Both the position numbers and the translations under genes were made by a program. 7,007 nt of DNA from Cellvibrionales bacterium UBA2618 (GTDB lineage Bacteria > Pseudomonadota > Gammaproteobacteria > Pseudomonadales > Porticoccaceae). A model generated the notes under the pieces. That model was not told where the DNA came from and did no database searches. It saw only the letters and a program-made list of their open reading frames with translations. Of the stretch, positions 1-5,124 are shown one piece after another; positions within the stretch are counted from its first letter, which is position 1; each line of letters opens with the position of its first letter. The DNA lies in the NCBI GenBank assembly GCA_002339165.1, contig DDJS01000083.1, forward strand, positions 1 through 7,007, written 5' to 3'.

Positions 1-681
1 ATTATCAACAAACACACTGATATGATCAGTGCTCTGACCGAGATCGCCGCCTTTATTGGTGATGGAATCAAACACATAGAACTACTCGACAACATGCCTG
101 GCGTCCACCTTATTGCTGGCAGTTCAGGGTCGGGCAAGAGCCTAATGGCGGGTCGTCTATGCAAACAGATGGCGATGCAGTATGGCGATCACGAGGTCGC
201 TATGATTAGCTTCAATGATACCCGATTTGGCGCATGGAACCAGTCGCAACTGATCGGCACACAGGCCGGCGTAGACACCTTCAGAGCTAACAACCTCAAC
301 ACCCTGGAGCAACTGCTAGGCGAACTCGAATCACGCACAGTAGTGATTATAGACACCCCGGGCGTCGACCTTGAGAACAACCTCGCTACGCTGACGAAAT
401 TATTACCGCAAGCGCGCAAACACTTGGTGGTTGCCGCCGACGCGTCTGAAGCATCATTGAAAAGACATTTGCAAAACAGCGATTTGAACTGGGATTCGGT
501 GATGCTGTCGAGGCTTGAGACCCAAGTCTATCCGTGGCCGATTATCAACGCTTTGATGAGTAATGACTTGCGTCTTTCGGTGGCTGCCGCAGAACCATCG
601 ATCGTCGATTTAGCGGTGCCAATGTCGGGCATCGGTTTGGCCCAGCACACATTGACACAGCTACCGATTCATTTTGTTTGA
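1..681 (+). CDS. flhF: FlhF-like SRP-family GTPase, 3' part (5' end outside window)
   Basis: This is the C-terminal G domain of a divergent FlhF, the SRP-type GTPase that places polar flagella. The frame is open to base 1, and the first ATG at base 22 has no Shine-Dalgarno sequence, so I treat the gene as partial; family members carry N-terminal B and N domains ahead of this region. Counting from that ATG, I see a P-loop GSSGSGKS (33-40), DTRFGA (66-71, matching the family DTYRIGA), a Walker B/G3 motif IDTPG (110-114), a G4 position reading SRLE (163-166) where TKLD is usual, and a closing SIVDLAVP segment (193-200) like the FlhF VPEDL region. The P-loop and DTPG are intact but the guanine-specificity motif is not, so nucleotide choice or turnover may be altered. 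Placement directly before flhG and fliA strongly supports the family call. A different SRP-like GTPase is the main alternative. Confidence 0.78.
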   Translation: MINKHTDMISALTEIAAFIGDGIKHIELLDNMPGVHLIAGSSGSGKSLMAGRLCKQMAMQYGDHEVAMISFNDTRFGAWNQSQLIGTQAGVDTFRANNLNTLEQLLGELESRTVVIIDTPGVDLENNLATLTKLLPQARKHLVVAADASEASLKRHLQNSDLNWDSVMLSRLETQVYPWPIINALMSNDLRLSVAAAEPSIVDLAVPMSGIGLAQHTLTQLPIHFV

Positions 682-691
682 CTAGACCGAG

Positions 692-838
692 ATGATCGAC
701 GAAGATAGTAAAGTTAAGCGCAGGGCTTACAGAATAAAGGTATTCATGTTGTCGCGGGATCCCACTTGTACGATAAGCACGACGGTGGTTCCAGCAGTCA
801 TGACTCTTGGGATACACACCATAGGGGAATACGATTGA
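692..838 (+). CDS. Doubtful 48-codon ORF between flhF and flhG
   Basis: An uninterrupted ATG-to-TGA frame of 48 codons fills almost all of the 158-base gap between flhF and flhG. It begins MIDEDSKVKRRAYRIK, so it has a basic N-terminal part, followed by a Thr/Val-rich stretch and an end in IGEYD. I recognise no family and see no clear membrane segment or signal peptide. Its TGA lies one base before the flhG ATG, an arrangement suited to translational coupling. Against it: there is no good Shine-Dalgarno sequence before the ATG, and a long frame is open through the same stretch on the other strand, so openness here is weak evidence. It may simply be leader sequence. It does not contain the missing FlhG DQAxxLR motif, so it does not look like a frameshifted flhG start. 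Confidence 0.2.
   Translation: MIDEDSKVKRRAYRIKVFMLSRDPTCTISTTVVPAVMTLGIHTIGEYD
824..829 (+). promoter_or_regulatory. Ribosome binding site candidate for flhG
   Basis: GGGGAA lies 10 bases upstream of the flhG ATG at 840, slightly farther than ideal. An in-frame stop at 822-824 overlaps the site, so translation cannot begin farther upstream. Only GGG, AAT, ACG, ATT and GAC codons separate that stop from the ATG. This fixes the short N-terminus of FlhG unless a rare ATT start at 834 is used. Confidence 0.55.
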
Positions 839-839
839 C

Positions 840-1682
840 ATGTTGAAGACGGTTCCCACACAAATCATAGGGATCGCCAGCGGTAAAGGCGGCGTCGGAA
901 AAACGACAGTGTCTGTCAACTTGGCAGTCACCTTGGCGTCGCTTGGCAAAAAAGTGATGATATTCGACGCCGACCTTGGCTTGGCCAACGCGCAATTGGC
1001 GCTGGGGTGCCGAACACCGTTTAATTTCAGCCATGTGCTGTCCGGTGAAAAGACCCTTCAAGATATTATTGTCGAAGGCCCGATGGGCGTTAAACTTGTA
1101 CCCGGGGCCAGTGGCATCCAGCACATGGTGGCACTGAACCCCATGGAAACCGCTGGAATTATCAATTCATTTTCGGAAATAGAAGAGCAACTGGACTACT
1201 TTATTGTAGATCTAGCTGCCGGGATGTCTGATACGGTAATGACTTTCTTGTGCGCCTGCCAACATAGGTTTATTGTAGTCAAAAATGAACCGTCGTCGAT
1301 CGCAGATGCCTACGGAATTATCAAAGTAATGATACAAGATTATCATTTAGAGAATATTGGCTTAATCCCCAATGGCGTGGTCTCGCAAGAAGAGGGCGAA
1401 CGCCTCTACGGTAGCATTAACTCGGTTATTCAAAATTTCCTAGGGGGAGATATCAGCTATCTGCACGCCATCAGTCGCGATGATATGGTGTTGCGCTCGA
1501 TTAAGGCGTCACAACCGCTGACATCCTTCGCCCCCTCCAGTATCGCCACACGTGATTTTCGGGCACTGGCTAAGATGGTGCTAGATTTTCAATCCGACAT
1601 TCCGATGAGTGGTGGTTTGGAGTTCTTTGTTGAGCGCCTGGCAACTCAGCCACCCAATCGCCTTGGCACATCATATGGCTGA
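840..1682 (+). CDS. flhG: FlhG (FleN, MinD-like ATPase), flagellar number/placement regulator
   Basis: This is a 280-residue MinD/ParA-family ATPase of the FlhG/FleN type. Visible motifs are the deviant Walker A KGGVGKTT (16-23), the family signature FDADLGLAN (42-50) with the catalytic-site aspartates, and a Walker B/switch II DLAAG (124-128). Length and order match FlhG, which dimerises on ATP at the inner membrane, restrains flagellar number and activates the FlhF GTPase. Only 15 residues precede the Walker A lysine. The usual N-terminal extension with the DQAxxLR motif, which contributes the Gln that stimulates FlhF, is absent, and an in-frame stop at 822-824 rules out an upstream extension. 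The C-terminal tail beyond about residue 250 has a Pro-rich end and no obvious amphipathic membrane-targeting helix. Position between flhF and fliA gives high confidence in orthology. MinD proper is unlikely because minC and minE are absent and the flanking genes are flagellar. Confidence 0.93.
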   Translation: MLKTVPTQIIGIASGKGGVGKTTVSVNLAVTLASLGKKVMIFDADLGLANAQLALGCRTPFNFSHVLSGEKTLQDIIVEGPMGVKLVPGASGIQHMVALNPMETAGIINSFSEIEEQLDYFIVDLAAGMSDTVMTFLCACQHRFIVVKNEPSSIADAYGIIKVMIQDYHLENIGLIPNGVVSQEEGERLYGSINSVIQNFLGGDISYLHAISRDDMVLRSIKASQPLTSFAPSSIATRDFRALAKMVLDFQSDIPMSGGLEFFVERLATQPPNRLGTSYG

Positions 1683-2394
1683 TATTAAGTCATACCAAGA
1701 GATTCAAGAGGCCGATCAACCTGACAAAGGGCTTATGGCCCATGTCGGGCTGGTTAAACGCGTGGCATTGCATCTCAAGGGTAGGCTACCCAATTTCATG
1801 GAGCTTGATGAGCTTATTCAAGTTGGCATGATCGGTCTCATTGAGGCGAATAATTCGTTCAATAATGAAAAGGGCGTCGAATTTGAGGTGTTTGCGAAAA
1901 ACCGTATCCGCGGAGCGATACTCGATCAAGTCCGCAAGATGTCCTACCTCCCGCGCTCGGCGATCGTCAACCTGCGCGATCACAACGAAGCGTCATCGGC
2001 GCTTTCTGGAGAATTGGGGCGAGAGCCAACGCAAACCGAACTAGCGGAGTACATGGGCAAGGACTTAAGCGAATTTCAGCGCGAACGCAATCATGCACAT
2101 CGATTTCAAACCGTATCGCTAGAGTCCCAGTTACCCGAGACCACCGAACAGCCCGCCACCCACTCTAGCGAGCCCGAAGAGCAAGTCGCCAAAGAAGAGT
2201 TTATGGATTCGCTGGTCGAAGCGATAAAGACGTTACCAGAGCGCGAGCGCACGGTAATATCCTTGTACTACAATGAGGAAATGAACCTCAAAGAGATTGG
2301 CGTTGTACTCGACGTCAGCGAATCTCGAGTCAGTCAAATTCTTTCGGCTTGCGTCGTCAAGCTGAGGAAGCATTTAGACATTTCACAGCTTTAA
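1675..2394 (+). CDS. fliA: RNA polymerase sigma-28 factor FliA
   Basis: This is a 239-residue sigma-70-family factor of the FliA class, the same length as the E. coli protein. I chose ATG 1675 because it gives the family length and overlaps the flhG stop by 8 bases, typical of coupling; an earlier in-frame start at 1609 would add 22 unlike residues inside flhG. Region 2 spans about 20-95, with LDELIQVGMIGLIEA near 44-58 and RIRGAILDQVR (77-87) followed by LPRS (92-95). By unaided alignment, residues equal to E. coli FliA Asp81, Arg84 and Arg91 are kept (D84, R87, R94). Region 3 contains LGREPTQTELAEYMG (114-128). Region 4 has TLPERERTVISLYYNEEMNLKEIG with a helix-turn-helix through SESRVSQ (215-221). 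The usual QLHSQA that follows is altered to QILSAC. It probably directs transcription from TAAA/GCCGATAA-type promoters. No anti-sigma factor FlgM is in the window. Confidence 0.93.
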   Translation: MADIKSYQEIQEADQPDKGLMAHVGLVKRVALHLKGRLPNFMELDELIQVGMIGLIEANNSFNNEKGVEFEVFAKNRIRGAILDQVRKMSYLPRSAIVNLRDHNEASSALSGELGREPTQTELAEYMGKDLSEFQRERNHAHRFQTVSLESQLPETTEQPATHSSEPEEQVAKEEFMDSLVEAIKTLPERERTVISLYYNEEMNLKEIGVVLDVSESRVSQILSACVVKLRKHLDISQL

Positions 2395-2398
2395 GCGG

Positions 2399-2926
2399 AT
2401 GTTTTTTAAAGATAGCGCCAAAAAGAAAGCTCTGCTCGCTGCCAAAGCAGCTTATACCGAGGCGGCAGGTCTCAAAGGCGACTCGCGTGAAGAAGTCGCC
2501 TTTAGGCGACGCATGGGTTACCGAAGCCGTACCCATCTCGATAAAATATTTATTGAGGGAGCAAACAAGACTGGCCGTTATCACGACCTCTGCGTTCAAG
2601 CTGAAGCACAGGGGTTAGAGCGGCCCGCGTCGCCTAAACCGAGCATGTTCCAAACCGCCAAAGGTGCCAACGGCCCCATTTTTACTTACGTGCCCCTAGA
2701 ATTTGCCGAGCCGGTGTTCGCCCTCGGCGGTCAATATCAAACGATGGAAATAGACGCCTTTCGAGCCATTCGATTGACCCAAGAGGTGTCTGACAAAATG
2801 AGTTTTGACTTGGATTTAGAAAAACCCGTAGTAACATTGCAGTTCCTACGAGATGAATTGGCCGCAGCCAGCGAAGAGATGGTGGACATAGACGCCGAAG
2901 GGCAAGATACTCCGCCAGCCAATTAA
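2399..2926 (+). CDS. Uncharacterised soluble protein following fliA
   Basis: I do not recognise this 175-residue protein. It starts 4 bases after the fliA stop, so it is almost certainly co-transcribed and probably coupled. No signal peptide or membrane segment is visible. The N-terminal 60 residues are strongly basic and helical in character, with KKK at 8-10 and RRR at 36-38. Residues 90-125 look like a small alpha/beta region (GPIFTYVPLEFAEPVF, then QYQTMEIDAFRAIRL), and the C-terminal 40 residues are acidic and end in a Pro/Asn tail. The polar charge distribution could suit binding to nucleic acid or to the acidic tail of the neighbouring membrane protein, but this is a guess. In many gammaproteobacteria this slot after fliA holds cheY or other che/mot genes; it resembles none of them. 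Being a real gene is well supported by length, spacing and operon position; function is unknown. Confidence 0.8.
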   Translation: MFFKDSAKKKALLAAKAAYTEAAGLKGDSREEVAFRRRMGYRSRTHLDKIFIEGANKTGRYHDLCVQAEAQGLERPASPKPSMFQTAKGANGPIFTYVPLEFAEPVFALGGQYQTMEIDAFRAIRLTQEVSDKMSFDLDLEKPVVTLQFLRDELAAASEEMVDIDAEGQDTPPAN

Positions 2927-2943
2927 CCAAAACGGTACTACAC

Positions 2944-2949
2944 GGAGAA
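2944..2949 (+). promoter_or_regulatory. Ribosome binding site choosing ATG 2955 over GTG 2952
   Basis: GGAGAA is a good Shine-Dalgarno sequence. From its GGAG core to ATG 2955 there are 7 bases, but only 4 to the GTG at 2952. This favours the ATG and gives a 231-residue product beginning MEKLLLLAVV. Confidence 0.7.
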
Positions 2950-2954
2950 ACGTG

Positions 2955-3650
2955 ATGGAAAAGTTACTTTTATTGGCGGTGGTCGTAGGCACCGCAGCCA
3001 TCGTTATCTTAATGATTTATCTGATCAGTCGGGTCGAAAAAATTGAGACTATTGCACTGCATGGACCACAACCCAAAGGGTCGCTGGCGGTGTTAAACGC
3101 CGACAAGCCATTTTTAGGCTTACAAGCCGTAGATCTATGGGATCTTTTGTCGGGCAATCCCCCCCCGGGCTATGCCACCGATGACGCCATGCCATGGCAG
3201 CCAAAATACGAGCACATTCTGTACAAGCATATAGAGACGCTGTTTAATCGGGGTATTGAGGATAAAAAGAGCGGTAAAACGGCTGAGCAGCCTGAGAGTC
3301 CAATGGAAATTAAAACGCTGCGAGAAAATTTGATGGCATTTCTACCCTCAACTTACTCGACAGTGCTTTATGAATCGGGCTTTGAAATTGTCACCGCGAC
3401 GGGCGATGACAGGTTGGCCATTATCGACGCCCTAGATCGCACTTGCGAAACGCTGTTTTCAAAGATAAACCTAGAGACACAGGGTTTGATGTCTACCCGC
3501 CTAGCACCACCAGCGCCAGTCACCACCGCGACCAACGAAGAGGTCGCCGGCCTAGAGAACTACGGCGAAGGCGAAGACGATGAAGATCCGGAACTAGCCG
3601 AGCAAACGGCGCTACTGGAAGCCAATTTAGGCCGAGACGGACTAGGATAG
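2955..3650 (+). CDS. Uncharacterised single-pass membrane protein with acidic tail
   Basis: I do not recognise this 231-residue protein. It opens with one long hydrophobic helix at about residues 4-24 (LLLLAVVVGTAAIVILMIYL), followed by SRVEK. There is no signal-peptidase-like site, so it reads as an N-terminal anchor. Flanking charges are too balanced to settle topology. The middle part (about 45-180) is a mixed soluble domain with a Pro/Trp-containing segment (LWDLLSGNPPPG, 61-72), a helical stretch KYEHILYKHIETLFNRG (84-100) and a possible alpha/beta segment around 135-160. A Pro/Ala linker (184-189) leads to a very acidic region (205-213, EGEDDEDPE). It is the last gene of the + strand block, 28 bases after the preceding gene, with its own good ribosome binding site. 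An eight-C run at 3159-3166 lies inside it. Its membrane anchoring and its partner-like neighbour hint at an envelope-linked role, but no function can be assigned. Confidence 0.8.
   Translation: MEKLLLLAVVVGTAAIVILMIYLISRVEKIETIALHGPQPKGSLAVLNADKPFLGLQAVDLWDLLSGNPPPGYATDDAMPWQPKYEHILYKHIETLFNRGIEDKKSGKTAEQPESPMEIKTLRENLMAFLPSTYSTVLYESGFEIVTATGDDRLAIIDALDRTCETLFSKINLETQGLMSTRLAPPAPVTTATNEEVAGLENYGEGEDDEDPELAEQTALLEANLGRDGLG
3159..3166 (+). repeat. Homopolymeric C8 tract inside a coding region
   Basis: Eight consecutive cytosines encode the Pro run of NPPPG (residues 68-72) in the 231-residue membrane protein. Gain or loss of one C would truncate or alter the protein after about residue 71. 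Tracts of this length can be slippery in replication, and they are also a common site of sequencing error. Confidence 0.9.
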
Positions 3651-3749
3651 CGGGACTGATCAAGCCCGACCGATGGTTTCTGTGCTACGTTTTGAGCGGT
3701 GATCGGACGTCATTGCTCGGCCAACTGCTATGTGCCGTGAACTATGCGT
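3651..3749. other. Convergent intergenic gap without a clear terminator
   Basis: These 99 bases separate two operons that converge. I looked for a bidirectional terminator and found only weak pairing: CGGG at 3651-3654 with CCCG at 3665-3668 (4 bp stem, 10-base loop, no following T run), and an imperfect GAGC/GCTC pairing between about 3694 and 3720. No RNA gene or extra ORF is evident. Transcripts may overlap here, or termination may be Rho-dependent; both are inference. Confidence 0.5.
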
Positions 3750-4730
3750 TTAGCGCTGCGCCGGAACGTTCGGAAACGTCACCACCGATGGCACCTCTTC
3801 TTCCTCAGGTTCGTCGTCGCGGTCGCGAGCTTCTTCTAACGCAACCTGCCGTTTTAACACGTCTAGGTACTTGGCCCTTTCCAAGGTAATCAACGACTGC
3901 ACGTCGGCGTTCAACGCCTTGACGTTGCCAACCTGAGCTTGCATTGATTTTAGCTGTTTGGCCAGCACCGCCACCGACTTGGTAACCTTGCTCACGTCGG
4001 CGCTCTGTTTAGCCACCCTTCCCGCGAGAGCATCGACCTGTTTAACCACCACCGCCGTTGATTGGCTGACACGTTTTGCAGCGGCTTCGGGCACATCATT
4101 TTTAAGCGCTCCTGCAAGACGCTCGGCATTTCTGACCGAGGCGATCAAATCGTTTTGCGTGTCACTGAACTGCGCCTGTTCAATCGCCAGTGAATTCATC
4201 GTCCCTTTTATTTCATCAAAAAGGCTTAACGCGCTATTCATATTGACCACCCGCTGACTGAGCGCCACCAACATCGAATCGACCTGATTAGTTTTGGCAT
4301 TTAATTGTTGCGCCATGAACGAAAAAACGCCAACGCTGACCAACAAAATGGTAACAGCACCGATGAGGATATAGCCCGACAACTGATTGCTTTTGGCGCT
4401 CGCTGCATCGAGTTCTTTGACGCGCTTCTGAACCTGATTAAGACCTTTCTCAAGCGTTAAAGAAGCCCTACGGCTAACGTCAGCTGCGCTGTTAGTGGCA
4501 TCCGCCGTATCCAAAAGGCTCGGCACTAAAACTTCCAACCGTCCTGAAATTTGCTTTGCATACCCGAGTACGTCAGCCAAATCCTCTTGATATTTGTCAA
4601 ACGTTTCTGCCGCGTCTAACTCTTGTTCAGACCCGTCGCCCGCGGATACCTCGCCTTCGGTCGGTTCCTCACCAGTAGCGTCTTGGTCTTCGCTGTCTAT
4701 TGTGTTCTCGTCTTCTTCGGCCATGCTCAT
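3750..4730 (-). CDS. Membrane-anchored coiled-coil protein, function unknown
   Basis: This 326-residue protein has a clear architecture but no family I can name. Residues 1-48 are very acidic (Glu/Asp-rich, probably disordered). Residues 50-115 are helical with coiled-coil character. One transmembrane helix lies at about 119-139 (ILIGAVTILLVSVGVFSFMA). Residues 142-300 are a long series of Ala/Val/Lys/Gln heptad-like repeats, including VDALAGRVAKQSADVSKV and KQLKSMQAQVGNVKALN. A charged tail RDRDDEPEEEEVP (302-314) closes it. Lysines and arginines before the helix favour the N-terminus inside and the long coiled coil in the periplasm. Its ATG overlaps the stop of the preceding gene as ATGA (4727-4730), indicating translational coupling and equal production. 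The layout recalls chemoreceptor-like or spacer proteins, but no MCP signalling tip is seen. It is likely an envelope partner of the SPOR protein of the same operon. Confidence 0.85.
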   Translation of the reverse strand: MSMAEEDENTIDSEDQDATGEEPTEGEVSAGDGSEQELDAAETFDKYQEDLADVLGYAKQISGRLEVLVPSLLDTADATNSAADVSRRASLTLEKGLNQVQKRVKELDAASAKSNQLSGYILIGAVTILLVSVGVFSFMAQQLNAKTNQVDSMLVALSQRVVNMNSALSLFDEIKGTMNSLAIEQAQFSDTQNDLIASVRNAERLAGALKNDVPEAAAKRVSQSTAVVVKQVDALAGRVAKQSADVSKVTKSVAVLAKQLKSMQAQVGNVKALNADVQSLITLERAKYLDVLKRQVALEEARDRDDEPEEEEVPSVVTFPNVPAQR

Positions 4731-5080
4731 ATGTCATCCACAGGGTCTGTTGTAAAGTGAGGCTCAATTTCATCTAGCTGTTTAGAAATATCGACAGTGG
4801 CGGCTTTAACTTTAGCTAAACGTTGTTCCAATAGACTGTTAAATTGTTCATTTTCAACCTCAGTGTTTTTGTTCGAGCGATCGCTCAACACCTGCATGAC
4901 ACCAGATTGGCCGTTATCTCGCCCAGACTCATCGACCTTCGGCAACACGCTTTCGCTCAGCGAAACAAAAGCCGACTCGTCAGGTTCCTCCGGCGCTGTT
5001 GCCGCTTTAACGTCTTTTAACCCGATGGGCCTTAAGCCAGCGCCGAGTGAAAGTGGTTCGTCGTCTATCGAGTCAACCAA
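4727..5080 (-). CDS. Small acidic soluble protein, TTG start, function unknown
   Basis: I do not recognise this 117-residue protein. It sits between the SPOR-domain gene (44-base gap) and the coiled-coil membrane protein, whose start overlaps its stop. The frame starts with TTG at 5080-5078, supported by an excellent GGGGAGG ribosome binding site 8 bases upstream; no ATG or GTG is available in frame nearby, and the next Met is deep inside at residue 62. The product is acidic, with no membrane segment. The first 60 residues are probably disordered (Asp/Glu/Pro/Ser-rich), and a predicted helix with coiled-coil character spans about 78-106 (EQFNSLLEQRLAKVKAATVD). Such a helix could pair with the cytoplasmic helical part of the following gene product. 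This is inference from position and shape only. Confidence 0.75.
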   Translation of the reverse strand: MVDSIDDEPLSLGAGLRPIGLKDVKAATAPEEPDESAFVSLSESVLPKVDESGRDNGQSGVMQVLSDRSNKNTEVENEQFNSLLEQRLAKVKAATVDISKQLDEIEPHFTTDPVDDI

Positions 5081-5088
5081 CTTAGTGA

Positions 5089-5095
5089 CCTCCCC
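5089..5095 (-). promoter_or_regulatory. Strong ribosome binding site that fixes a TTG start
   Basis: Read on the minus strand, GGGGAGG is followed by 8 bases and then TTG at 5080. An ATG overlapping the site (5097-5095) is in another frame that stops after ten codons. The site therefore decides in favour of the TTG start for the 117-residue gene. Confidence 0.75.
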
Positions 5096-5124
5096 ATCGT
5101 CGACTTTTAGTCCACATAGCCGTT

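Noticed and set aside
537..544. GCCGATTA, a 7/8 match to the sigma-28 -10 element, inside flhF
   Set aside because: No TAAA-like -35 element lies at the proper distance upstream (the expected spot reads AGACCCAA), and it is inside a coding region.
678..709. TTGACT plus GATAGT as a promoter for flhG
   Set aside because: Spacing is 20 bases and the -10 match is poor, so the support is too weak to list as a promoter.
835..840. TTGACA just before flhG as a sigma-70 -35 box
   Set aside because: It overlaps the start codon, and no acceptable -10 box follows at 16-18 bases; any transcript would begin inside the gene.
545..1124. Long minus-strand open frames opposite flhF and flhG
   Set aside because: They are shadows of well-supported genes on the other strand and have no family resemblance.
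1609..1674. Earlier in-frame start for fliA
   Set aside because: It adds 22 residues unlike any FliA N-terminus, lying entirely within flhG; ATG 1675 gives the usual 239 residues.
3651..3720. Weak hairpins in the convergent gap as an intrinsic terminator
   Set aside because: Stems are 4 bp or mismatched, and no T run follows on either strand.
4875..4886. Perfect 12-base palindrome GAGCGATCGCTC
   Set aside because: It lies inside the 117-residue gene, occurs once and has no A/T run beside it; it is most simply explained by codon choice.
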